The notes beneath the pieces were generated by a model that was not told the DNA's origin, did no database searches, and worked only from the letters and a program-made list of their open reading frames with translations. Both the position numbers and the translations under genes were made by a program. Shown piece after piece: positions 34,050 to 41,691 of a stretch of DNA of 42,340 nt. Source of the DNA: Geodermatophilus africanus (lineage in GTDB: Bacteria; Actinomycetota; Actinomycetes; Mycobacteriales; Geodermatophilaceae); the NCBI RefSeq assembly GCF_900107105.1, contig NZ_FNOT01000026.1, positions 1 through 42,340 on the forward strand, written 5' to 3'. How positions within the stretch are numbered: the first letter of the stretch is position 1; the number at the start of each line of letters is the position of its first letter.

Positions 34050-34673
34050 TCACCGCCCGGCGACCAGGGGCGCCCGCTGCACGTAGTCCGGCCGGGTCAC
34101 GAGGTCGGCGAGGAAGGCGGCGAGGTCGGCCCGCGGGATGGAGGTGCGGCGTGGCGAGGTGTGGGCCGAGTGCTCGACCTGCCCGGTCGGCGGTCGGTCG
34201 ACCAGCCGCGGGGGCCGCACCAGCGTCCAGTCCAGGCCGCTGTCGGCCCACACCCGCCGCTCCAGCGCCTTGTCCCGCACGGCCTCCCCGCCGAGCCGCT
34301 GCAGCAGTGCGGAGACGAGGCGGTCGCGCCGCGACTTGCGGTCGCCGGGGACGTCGATCCCCGCACCGCTCACACTCACGAACCGCCGCACCCCGGCGTC
34401 CCGCATCGCGGTCACCAGCAGCGGCGCGACGTCCCGGTGCAGGGTCGTGTCGCCCCGGCGCGGACCGAGCGCGGACACGACCGCGTCGGCGCCGTCGAGC
34501 AGGGCGCGCAGGGCCGCCGGGTCGCGGGCGTCCCCGCGCACCCAGCTCACGGCTCCCCGTCCTCCTCGGCCCGGGGTCCTGGTGAGCGCGACGACGGTGT
34601 GACCCCGCTGGACCAGCTCGTCCACCACCAGCCGACCGGTCGCCCCCGTCGCCCCGAGTACCGCCACCCGCAC
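34050..34673 (-). CDS. NAD(P)H-binding atypical SDR protein
   Basis: The 207-residue protein begins with the nucleotide motif VLGATGATGRLVV (about 4-16) of atypical short-chain dehydrogenases, the NmrA/NAD(P)H-binding group. It continues with DAVVSALGPRRGD, RFVSVSGAGID and LDWTLVRPPRLVD. It lacks the Tyr-x-x-x-Lys catalytic pair, so it may be a redox sensor or isomerase-like protein rather than a reductase. It is the first gene of an operon with the MDR gene and is divergent from marR, with one palindromic site between them. That layout suggests MarR control of both. Confidence 0.87.
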   Translation of the reverse strand: MRVAVLGATGATGRLVVDELVQRGHTVVALTRTPGRGGRGAVSWVRGDARDPAALRALLDGADAVVSALGPRRGDTTLHRDVAPLLVTAMRDAGVRRFVSVSGAGIDVPGDRKSRRDRLVSALLQRLGGEAVRDKALERRVWADSGLDWTLVRPPRLVDRPPTGQVEHSAHTSPRRTSIPRADLAAFLADLVTRPDYVQRAPLVAGR

Positions 34674-34709
34674 GGTGCACCGCCTCCTCGACCTGCGCCG
34701 ATCACATCA

Positions 34710-34724
34710 TGTGTATGGTACACA
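34710..34724. promoter_or_regulatory. palindromic operator between SDR and marR
   Basis: TGTGTA at 34710-34715 and TACACA at 34719-34724 form a perfect six-base inverted repeat around TGG, in the 52-base gap between the divergent SDR and marR genes. A -10-like TATGGT (34714-34719) lies inside it, seven bases before the marR GTG at 34726. There is no Shine-Dalgarno for marR, so its mRNA is probably leaderless. MarR bound here would block both promoters. Confidence 0.65.
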
Positions 34725-34725
34725 C

Positions 34726-35202
34726 GTGGCAGACGACCTGCAGGCGCTCGACGAGGCCCTCGTGCGTCTCCGCCGGCTGTGGACGGCGTCGAGGGCCCAC
34801 GTCGTCGACGACCTCGGCCGGCGCGTGGAGATGTCCAGCGTGCTGGTGGTGGAGGCCTGCGCCCGGACGGAGCCGGACACCGCCGAGGTGACGGTCGGCG
34901 ACGTGGCCGCCTTCCTCGACGTCGAGCCATCCACCGCCAGCCGGATGGTGGACCGGGCGGCGACGGCCGGGCTGGTCCTCCGGACGGCCTCCCGGGTGAA
35001 CGGGCGCCGGGCCGCGCTCGTGCTGACGGACGACGGGCGGGCACTGCGGGCGCGGGCGACCGCCGCCCGACTCGGCTGGCTGGGCGGCGTGGTCGCCGGG
35101 TGGCCCGCCGAGGACGTGCACCTGCTCGCCGCCGTGCTCACCCGCTTCGCCGACGCGGTGGCCGAGACCCCTGCGGGCGCAGCGCCGCCCCGACCGCGCT
35201 GA
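34726..35202 (+). CDS. MarR-family regulator of the divergent oxidoreductase operon
   Basis: This 158-residue protein has the MarR winged-helix fold: an N-terminal dimerisation helix (ALDEALVRLRRLW), the recognition part VTVGDVAAFLDVEPSTASRMVDRA, then the wing (RTASRVNGRRAALVLTDDGRAL, cut here) and C-terminal helices. The GTG at 34726 is preferred because a promoter and operator lie directly before it. The divergent gene pair encodes redox enzymes, so the effector could be a quinone, phenolic compound or oxidant; the sequence does not say which. Confidence 0.88.
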   Translation: MADDLQALDEALVRLRRLWTASRAHVVDDLGRRVEMSSVLVVEACARTEPDTAEVTVGDVAAFLDVEPSTASRMVDRAATAGLVLRTASRVNGRRAALVLTDDGRALRARATAARLGWLGGVVAGWPAEDVHLLAAVLTRFADAVAETPAGAAPPRPR

Positions 35203-35224
35203 CGGCGCCGGGTGCGCCCGGCGG

Positions 35225-35578
35225 CTACTGCTCGACGTCCATCCGCTGCACGAGGCCGCCCGCGAAGGTGTAGACGTGCCGGACGTCGGCGATCGCGAGC
35301 AGGGCGCCGCCCCGGTCGCGGACCACGTGGTGGACGCCGACCTCGACCGTGCCGTCGGGGCGCCCCCGGATGCCGGTCGGCTCGACCCGCGGGCGGATCT
35401 CGGCCCACTGGCGCTCCCAATAGCGGCGGACGGCGTCGTGCCCGACGACCCGGTCGCCCTCCCAGCCGTTGGGCCAGTCGACGTCCGGCGTCATGCCGGC
35501 CAGCACCGTCTCGATGTCGCGGGCGTTGAAGGCTTGGTACAGGGCGCGTAGCGACTCCTCGCGGTCCGGTGCGGTCAT
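35225..35578 (-). CDS. SnoaL-like/NTF2-fold protein
   Basis: The 117-residue protein has the NTF2-like fold of the SnoaL-like group: a first helix ESLRALYQAFNARDIETVLAG, the strand TPDVDWPNGWEG, a helix GHDAVRRYWERQW and the C-terminal strand pair with HHVVRDRGG and VRHVYTFAGG. Members include small polyketide cyclases, isomerases and many proteins of unknown activity. The ATG at 35578 gives the family start, and the upstream in-frame extension looks non-coding. It is convergent with marR. No catalytic assignment can be made. Confidence 0.82.
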   Translation of the reverse strand: MTAPDREESLRALYQAFNARDIETVLAGMTPDVDWPNGWEGDRVVGHDAVRRYWERQWAEIRPRVEPTGIRGRPDGTVEVGVHHVVRDRGGALLAIADVRHVYTFAGGLVQRMDVEQ

Positions 35579-35769
35579 GGCGGCGCTCCTCCTGGCCGGC
35601 GGCGGGTGTGGCTGCACACCGTCGCACGTCTCGCGGCCACGGACCCCGGCGCCTATCCGTTATCCCCAACAAAACCGACGACGATGGCAGCCGGTGGAGG
35701 CGAGCAGCCGCGAGCGGGACCGCCACCCCGGCGGGGGAGCCCACCCCTAGACACCACCCCGGTGACGCC

Positions 35770-36237
35770 CTACGGCGTCGCGGCCCGGCGGTCGTGGCGG
35801 GCCCGCGCGAGGGCGTGCGCCGTCCGGAGCAGGTCGCGGAGCGCGGCCTCCGTGCGAGGGCCGGGTTCGACGACGGCCAGCCAGCCGAGGGAGCCGTAGA
35901 CGGGGTGCGGGATCACGACGTCCGGGGTGCTCGGGTCGACGTCGGAGGGTGCGCCCTCCCGCGGGTCCGAGCCGGTCCACCGGCGGTACTCGTCCCTGCC
36001 GGCGGCGACGTTGACGCGGAACGCGCCGGGCCGGTCCAGCCGCGACGACTCGTCGCCGGGGTAGTCCTTCGTGACGACGGTGGCGAAGGGCTGCGTCCTG
36101 GGGACCACCCCGTCGGGGGCGTAGTAGAGGAACGCGTCGCCCCAGCTGACCTCCGGCGACCCGTCGCCGGGCTGCGGCCGGAGCGTCAGCACCCCGCCCA
36201 GGCCCTCGACGTGCGCGATGACCTCCTCCATCCTCAT
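35770..36237 (-). CDS. DUF6194 family protein
   Basis: This 155-residue protein matches the actinobacterial DUF6194 family of unknown function. Recognisable blocks are WGDAFLYYAPDG, PFATVVTKDYPGD, SSRLDRPGAFRVN and VIPHPVYGSLGWLAVV. The fold is probably related to the MmcQ/YjbR proteins. It is cytoplasmic with no membrane segment. It lies divergently from the MerR-type gene across 62 bases, so the regulator may control it. The 191 bases between this gene and the SnoaL-like gene (35579-35769) include a short AT-rich patch near 35660 but no feature I can name. Confidence 0.8.
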   Translation of the reverse strand: MRMEEVIAHVEGLGGVLTLRPQPGDGSPEVSWGDAFLYYAPDGVVPRTQPFATVVTKDYPGDESSRLDRPGAFRVNVAAGRDEYRRWTGSDPREGAPSDVDPSTPDVVIPHPVYGSLGWLAVVEPGPRTEAALRDLLRTAHALARARHDRRAATP

Positions 36238-36299
36238 GCCTTCGAGTGTGGCCTTGAAGTGCTTGTGGAGACCTGGGCGGTCTCGACCGAGAGGACGAC

Positions 36300-37026
36300 G
36301 TGAAGAGTCTCCAGTGCGGCCTGCGGACGGTCGACGTCGCGAGGCGGGCCGGGTACTCGGTGCAGCACGTCCGGGACCTCGAGCGCGACGGCGTCCTCCC
36401 GCCCGTGCCGCGCACCGGCTCGGGCTACCGCAGCTGGACCGAGGCGCACGTCCACGCCGTCCTGGCCTACCGCGCCGTCGCGGCCGCCATCGGCCCGGTC
36501 GAGGCCAGGCAGCTGCTCCGGGCGGCGTACGACGACCCGCCGTCGCAGCTGCTGGCGCTCCTCGACGCGGCGCACGCCCGGCTGCACACCGAGCGGCGGG
36601 AGGTCGCGCTGGCGAGGGAGGCGGCCGCCGCCATCGCGGCCGAGCCGATCGACGAGCCCCGGCCGTCGGACAACGATGGGCCCCGCCGAGCTCGCCGGTG
36701 CGCTCGGCGTCCGGACGTCAACGCTGCGGCACTGGGACGCCGAGGGTCTCGTGGTGCCCCGCCGGTCGTCCGGCGGCGCGCGCACCTACGCGCCGGGGGA
36801 CGTCCGCGACGCGCGGATCGTCTCCCAGCTACGCAAGGCCGGCTACGGCATCGGCGCGCTGCGGGTGCTGCTGCCGCAGCTGCGCCGGGCCCGGCGGTGG
36901 GAGGAGGTGGTGGCCACGCTGGCCGCCCGGGACGCCGACGTCGACGCCCGCTCGCGCGCCCTCCTGCGTGGCGCCGCCCTGATCGCCGCCCTGCCGGCCC
37001 GGGATCCCGACCGGGGGACCGCGTGA
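36300..37026 (+). pseudogene. TioE-type double-MerR regulator with frameshift
   Basis: Two frames together encode a regulator with two MerR-type helix-turn-helix domains, the architecture of the TioE family. The first frame has VDVARRAGYSVQHVRDLERDG and SGYRSWTEAHVHAVLAYR, then a helical linker with LLALLDAAHARL. The second frame, from 36676, has PAELAGALGVRTSTLRHWDAEG, ARTYAPGDVRDARIVSQLR and a C-terminal helical region. The frame changes at about 36670-36675: dropping one A from GACAACG would join them as EPRPSD-T-MGPAEL. The internal ATG at 36676 has no ribosome binding site, so separate genes seem unlikely. It starts at GTG after GAGAGG. It is either a broken gene or a sequencing indel. 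Confidence 0.75.
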
Positions 37027-37046
37027 CAGCAGCGGTGGCGACCCCC

Positions 37047-38471
37047 CTACCGCGCCGAGAGCTGCCCGCCCGGGGTCGCGGCCCGCTCGGGCGAGGCGCG
37101 GCGGGACCCCAGTCCGAGCCAGGCGACCAGCGCGGTGGTCGCGCACACCGCGGCGCCGACGACGGCGAGCACCGTGTAGCCGCCGGCGGCCGGTGCCGCC
37201 GCACCGGAGGACGGAGCAGCGGCGAGCACGGTGGCGGTGAGGGCGCTGCCGAGCGCGAAGCCGACGTAGCGCAGCACCTGGTTGAGGCTCATAGCGCTCC
37301 CGCTCTCCGACGGCGGGACGGCGGAGACGACGAGCGCGGGGAACGCCGTGAACGCGGCCCCGACGCCCAGGCCGGCGACGGCCATGACCAGGAAGAGCTG
37401 CCAGAGGTCCGAGCGGAGCAGGGCGAACAGGACGAACGCCGCACCCTGCACGCCCGCCGCGACCGGGAGGACGACGTGCCGGCCCGCGCGGTCGGCCAGC
37501 AGCCGGGCCAGCCGCCCGCCCAGCACGCTCGCCGCCGAGAACGGCAGGAGGGTCAGCCCGGCGACGACGATGGAGGTGCCGAAGCCCGCGCGCTCCGACA
37601 CCGGGGCCTGGGCGAGCACGGGCACGGCCGTGAGCAGCAGGTAGTGGGACAACCCGACCAGCAGCGCCGCCGCGTGGGCGGTGAGCGCCGGGCGGCCGCG
37701 GGCCAGGCGCAGGTCGACCAGGGGCCAGGCCGTGCGGCGCTCCCAGCCGACCCAGGCCGCCAGCGCGACCGCCGAGCCGGCGGCGAGCGCCCACAGCAGC
37801 GGCGAGGCCCACCCCCACACCTCGACCTGGCCGAGGGCGAACAGCAGCCCGGCCACTCCGGCGCCGAGCAGGACCGCGCCGACGACGTCCAGCCGCCCCC
37901 GCGGGGCCGCCGTCGACGGCGGCAGGACCGCGGCGCAGGCCAGCAGCGCCGCGAGGCTCACCCCGGCGCCGGCCCAGAACGCGGCGTGCAGCCCGCCGAG
38001 CTCGGCCACCAGGCCCGCCAGGGGGTAGCCGAGGCCGACGCCGGAGACCACCGTCACCGACAGCACGGCGATGGTGGACCGCGAGCGGTCGCCCTCGAGC
38101 GCCTCGCGGGCGGTGGCCATGGCCAGCGGGGTGAGGCCCAGCCCGACGCCCTGCAGCGCGCGGCCCGCGACCAGCCAGCCCAGGCCCAGCGGCAGGGCGG
38201 CCAGCACCGCGCCCAGGGTCACGACCGCGAGGACGGCGAGGACGACCCCGCGCCGGTGCGGGCCGTCGCCGAGCCGCCCGACGACCGGTGTGGCCACGGC
38301 GCCCACGAGCAGCGTGGCGGTCAGCGACCACTGCGCGCCCGGCAGCGTCGTCCGCATCGTCTCGGCGACCGCCGGCACCAGCGGCGCACCCAGGCTGCTG
38401 ATGACGGCGACGACCGTCCCCACGAAGACCAGCACGGGGACGAGGGCGCGGGGGGACCGGTCGACCGCCAT
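37047..38471 (-). CDS. MFS transporter
   Basis: The 474-residue protein has about 12 to 14 hydrophobic segments and major-facilitator motifs: GRLGDGPHRRGVVL in the loop after helix 2, a motif-B-like GRALQGVGLGLTPL and a motif-C-like GVGLGYPLAGLVAE. It is probably a drug or metabolite exporter of the DHA type. The ATG at 38471 is chosen because the frame upstream covers non-coding intergenic sequence. It is convergent with the MerR-type gene (20-base gap) and divergent from the thioesterase-like gene across 130 bases. A weak repeat, CACC/GGTG, near 38496-38511 could be an operator. Confidence 0.88.
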   Translation of the reverse strand: MAVDRSPRALVPVLVFVGTVVAVISSLGAPLVPAVAETMRTTLPGAQWSLTATLLVGAVATPVVGRLGDGPHRRGVVLAVLAVVTLGAVLAALPLGLGWLVAGRALQGVGLGLTPLAMATAREALEGDRSRSTIAVLSVTVVSGVGLGYPLAGLVAELGGLHAAFWAGAGVSLAALLACAAVLPPSTAAPRGRLDVVGAVLLGAGVAGLLFALGQVEVWGWASPLLWALAAGSAVALAAWVGWERRTAWPLVDLRLARGRPALTAHAAALLVGLSHYLLLTAVPVLAQAPVSERAGFGTSIVVAGLTLLPFSAASVLGGRLARLLADRAGRHVVLPVAAGVQGAAFVLFALLRSDLWQLFLVMAVAGLGVGAAFTAFPALVVSAVPPSESGSAMSLNQVLRYVGFALGSALTATVLAAAPSSGAAAPAAGGYTVLAVVGAAVCATTALVAWLGLGSRRASPERAATPGGQLSAR

Positions 38472-38601
38472 GGCGTCCAGGGTCCAAAATCGTTGCACCG
38501 ACCAACTGGTGAGTCGCCCCACGGTGCCCGTCCCGGGTCCCGGTTGGCATCCTCGGCACACCCCGTTCGCGTGGCCCCGCCACCCCGCCCGGAGGCCGAG
38601 C

Positions 38602-39426
38602 ATGCCCGCCCCCGTCCCGCCCGAAGCGCCGCCGGCCTACTTCGAGCGCCTCGCCCCCGACCGGTTCCGGGCCACCGAGCACACCGGCGGCGCGTGGTCG
38701 GTGACCGAGCAGCACGTCAGCCCGCTCAACGGCCTGCTCGTGCACGTGCTCGACCGGTTCGTCGCGGTGCGCGCCGCCGGACCCGGCGCGGCCGCCGACG
38801 GTCTGGCCACCGCCCGGATCACCTTCGACATCCTCGGCGTCGTCCCGATCGGCGAGGTCGACGTCTCCGTCGAGGTGGTGCGCCCCGGGCGCACCATCGA
38901 GCTGCTCGAGGCCGTCGCCGTGGCCGGCGGGCGCGCCGTGCTGCGCGCCCGCGCGTGGCGGCTGGCGCGGTCCGACACCCGGTCGGTGGCCGGCGGCGGA
39001 CCCGGCTCCCTCCCCCCTCCGGACGGTCTGGCGCCGGCCGAGCTGTCGGGCGTGTGGCCCGGTGGCTACATCGCCTCGCTCGACGTGCGCCCGCTGCACG
39101 CGCCCGAGCCGGGGCGGGCCACCGTGTGGCTGGCCACCCCGGTCGCCCTGGTCGCCGACGAGCCGGTGAGCGAGCTGGCCCGGTTCGTCGGCCTGGTCGA
39201 CACCGCCAACGGCATCGCCGTACGCCGGTCGCCGAGGGAGTGGCTGTTCCCCAACGTCGACCTGACCGTCCACCTGCACCGGCAGCCCGTCGGGCCCTGG
39301 GTGGGCCTGGACACCACCGTCGTCTTCGGGCCCGACGGTGCCGGTCTCACCACCAGCGTGCTGCACGACCGCACCGGCCCGGTGGGGCGCAGCGAGCAAC
39401 TGCTCACCGTGCGCGCCCTGACCTGA
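38602..39426 (+). CDS. thioesterase-family (double hot-dog) protein
   Basis: This 274-residue protein matches the acyl-CoA thioesterase-like family with two hot-dog folds (4HBT_3 type). The N-terminal half has SVTEQHVSPLNGLLVHVLDRF (cut here) and ARITFDILGVVPIGEVDVSVEV. The C-terminal half has WLATPVALVADEPVSELARF, NVDLTVHLHRQPVGPWVGLD and GRSEQLLTVR. Members hydrolyse acyl-CoA thioesters, but many are uncharacterised. The ATG follows GGAGG. It is a single gene, and no neighbouring gene indicates the substrate. Confidence 0.85.
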   Translation: MPAPVPPEAPPAYFERLAPDRFRATEHTGGAWSVTEQHVSPLNGLLVHVLDRFVAVRAAGPGAAADGLATARITFDILGVVPIGEVDVSVEVVRPGRTIELLEAVAVAGGRAVLRARAWRLARSDTRSVAGGGPGSLPPPDGLAPAELSGVWPGGYIASLDVRPLHAPEPGRATVWLATPVALVADEPVSELARFVGLVDTANGIAVRRSPREWLFPNVDLTVHLHRQPVGPWVGLDTTVVFGPDGAGLTTSVLHDRTGPVGRSEQLLTVRALT

Positions 39427-39508
39427 GCGCGGCCCGGCGCTCCCGCCTGCCCTGCGGCTCCTCCTGGTCCTAGGCTCGCGCCCGCGGCGGGCCGCGGAGG
39501 GGACGCTC

Positions 39509-40446
39509 ATGGGGACGATCGGCGTGGGGGTCATCGGCTTCGGCTGGATGGGGCGGGTGCACGCCCAGGCCCACGCCCGCCTCCGGCACCACTTCCCGGA
39601 CGTCGGCCTGGTGCCGGAGCTCGTGGCGGTCGCCGACGAGGTGCGCGGGCGGGCCGAGCAGGCCGCCGCGCAGTTCGGGTTCGCCGCCGCGACCACCGCG
39701 GTGACCCTGGCCCGCCGCCTGATGGGGGAGGGCGCGATCGGCCGGGTCACCCACGCCCGGTTCGCGTTCCTGAGCGACTACGCCGCCGCGCCCGAGGGCG
39801 CCCTCACCTGGCGCTACGAGCGGGCGCGGGGCGGCAACGGCGTCCTGGGCGACCTCGCCTCGCACGCCGTCGACCTCGTCCGGTTCGACCTCGATGGCGA
39901 GGTCGACTCCGTGCTCGCCGACTCGGCCGTCTTCGTGGCCGAGCGGCTGCGCCCGACCGGCGCGACGTCCGGGCACAGCGTCGCGGCCGACGGCGTGCCC
40001 GGGCAGGTGGAGAACGACGACCACGTCGCCGCGCTGCTCCGGCTGTCGACCGGCGCCCGGGTGGCGGTCGAGGCCAGCCGGGTGGCCGTGGGGGAGCAGA
40101 ACGCCTACGGGTTCGAGGTCCACGGGACGGCGGGCCGCCTGGCCTGGGACTTCCGGCGGATGGGTGAGCTGCAGCTCAGCCGCGGGCCGGCCGCCCAGGA
40201 CCAGCCGGTCGCCACCGTCCTGGTGAGGCCGGACGCGGGGGAGTACGCCGCCTTCAGCCCGGTGCCGGGATCGCGATGGGCTACGACGACCTCAAGGTCG
40301 TCGAGCTCCGCGACCTGCTGGCCTCGGTCGTGGCGGGCCGTCCCACTGGCGCCGCCCTCTCCGACGCCGTGCGTGCGGCGGTCGTCCTCGACGCGATCGC
40401 CGCCTCCGCGGCGAGCGGCACGCGGGTCGACGTCCCGGCGGGCTGA
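39509..40446 (+). pseudogene. Gfo/Idh/MocA-family dehydrogenase with internal deletion and frameshift
   Basis: The gene starts normally with the NAD-binding motif VIGFGWMGRVHAQAHA and VPELVAVADEVRGRAEQAAAQFGFAAAT. At about 39692-39700 it jumps directly to AVTLARRLMGEGAIGRVTHARF. Normal members have 75-80 more residues there, including the EKP motif whose lysine is catalytic, so the active site is gone. The remaining part (LTWRYERARGGNGVLGDLASHA, GEQNAYGFEVHG, WDFRRMGELQLSRG) is well conserved. A second lesion near 40268 shifts the frame, and the C-terminus (MGYDDLKVVELRDLLASVV to DVPAG) ends at 40446. It lies upstream of a sugar ABC transporter, where such dehydrogenases are common. Confidence 0.85.
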
Positions 40447-40546
40447 GGCCGGCGCTCGCCCGGTCGGGCCGGACGCCTAGGCGTGGCGGTCGAGGCGGAG
40501 GAGGCTTGACGTCGCTAGTGGGCCGTGTCACATTGCTGCATGTAAT

Positions 40547-40560
40547 TATGTCCAGACATA
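40547..40560. promoter_or_regulatory. palindromic operator upstream of the ABC transporter
   Basis: TATGTC (40547-40552) and GACATA (40555-40560) form a perfect palindrome around CA, in an unusually AT-rich patch 85 bases before the binding-protein gene. It is a likely operator for a LacI, ROK or GntR sugar regulator; no such gene is within the window. A TTGACG at 40506 and a TTGCTG at 40533 are candidate -35 boxes, but I could not fix the promoter. Confidence 0.6.
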
Positions 40561-40644
40561 CAGGCGACGCTGCGGGGGTCGTCGACCGGGTCCGGGCACA
40601 CCGCAGCCGCCAGCACGGTGGCCGATCCCGACGAGGAGTCACGC

Positions 40645-41625
40645 ATGAGGAGCACCCGGAGATCGCTGCAGGCGGTGGTGGCGGTCAGCGCTGCCACCGT
40701 GGCACTGGCCGCGTGCAGCAGCGAGGGCGGGGCCCAGAACGCGGAAGGCGGAGCCGCTGCCGAGGGCGAGAGCTACACCATCGCGATGATCACGCACGAG
40801 GCCCCGGGTGACACGTTCTGGGACAAGATCCGCGCCGGTGCCGAGGCGGCGGCAGCGAACCACAACATCACGCTCAACTACTCGAACAACCAGGACGCCG
40901 GCGAGCAGTCGACGCTCCTGCAGAACGCCATCGACCAGGGCGTGGACGGGATGGCGACCACGCTGCCCACGCCCGACGCCGTGGGGCCGAACGTGCAGAA
41001 GGCGGTCGACGCCGGCATCCCGACGGTCGCGTTCAACGCCGGGATCAACGACTACACGAACTACGGCGTCTCGATGTACTTCGGCTCGGACGAGGACCTC
41101 GCCGGGCAGACCGTCGGCACCAAGCTCGCCGCGGAGAGCCCCGGCCACACCGTGTGCGTCATCCAGGAGCAGGGCCAGGTCCAGCTCGAGGCCCGCTGCG
41201 CCGGCGTGGCGAAGACCCAGCCCGACACCGAGGTGCTCTACGTCAACGGCCGCGACCTGCCGGCGGTGCAGCAGACCATCGGCGCCAAGCTGCAGGAGGA
41301 CCCCTCGATCACCAACGTGGTGGCCCTCGGCGCCGACATCGCGCTGGCCGCCCAGCAGGCCAAGACCGACGCGGGCAGCCAGGCCAACATCGCCACCTTC
41401 GACCTCAACGCCGACGTGGCCCAGCAGATCCAGGACGGCGGCATCCTCTTCTCCGTCGACCAGCAGCCCTACGTGCAGGGCTACATGGCCGTGACCTCGC
41501 TGTGGCTGAACCTCACCAACGGCAACGACATCGGCGGCGGCGGCCCGGTGCTGACCGGCCCGTCCCTGGTCGACGAGAGCAACATCGACCAGATCGTCGA
41601 GTACGCGCAGAACAACACCCGGTAG
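40645..41625 (+). CDS. sugar ABC transporter substrate-binding lipoprotein
   Basis: This 326-residue protein is a lipoprotein: a basic start, a hydrophobic stretch and the lipobox LAAC with C24 as the lipidated cysteine. The mature part is a type I periplasmic binding protein of the ribose/xylose/inositol class, with YTIAMITHEAPGDTFWDKIR, a domain hinge after GMATTLPTPDAV, and GADIALAAQQA with FSVDQQPYVQGYMAV near the end. It would bind a sugar or polyol outside the membrane and deliver it to the permease encoded next. It is the first gene of the operon, and a palindromic operator lies upstream. The exact ligand is unknown; inositol is a possibility given the Gfo/Idh remnant. Confidence 0.93.
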   Translation: MRSTRRSLQAVVAVSAATVALAACSSEGGAQNAEGGAAAEGESYTIAMITHEAPGDTFWDKIRAGAEAAAANHNITLNYSNNQDAGEQSTLLQNAIDQGVDGMATTLPTPDAVGPNVQKAVDAGIPTVAFNAGINDYTNYGVSMYFGSDEDLAGQTVGTKLAAESPGHTVCVIQEQGQVQLEARCAGVAKTQPDTEVLYVNGRDLPAVQQTIGAKLQEDPSITNVVALGADIALAAQQAKTDAGSQANIATFDLNADVAQQIQDGGILFSVDQQPYVQGYMAVTSLWLNLTNGNDIGGGGPVLTGPSLVDESNIDQIVEYAQNNTR

Positions 41626-41632
41626 CCCACTC

Positions 41633-41662
41633 GGGGGGAGCCGGGACGGCCCGGCTCCCCCC
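41633..41662 (+). terminator. attenuator/processing hairpin between binding protein and permease
   Basis: GGGGGGAGCCGGG (41633-41645) pairs perfectly with CCCGGCTCCCCCC (41650-41662) over a four-base loop, eight bases after the binding-protein stop. It lies inside the operon, so it more likely stabilises the upstream mRNA or partly terminates transcription, giving more binding protein than permease, as is known for such operons. Confidence 0.8.
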
Positions 41663-41691
41663 GCCCCGTCCTCCCGACCCTGGAGCACGCG

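Noticed and set aside
38496..38511. CACC-N8-GGTG near the MFS gene as a second TetR operator
   Set aside because: It shares TTGGTC on the opposite strand with the palindrome at 15244 but has poor symmetry, and no TetR gene is adjacent.
36300..39473. 1057-codon plus-strand frame continuing from the MerR gene
   Set aside because: Only the first 125 or so codons encode a MerR domain; the rest is antisense to the MFS gene with no protein pattern. The true continuation is in another frame.
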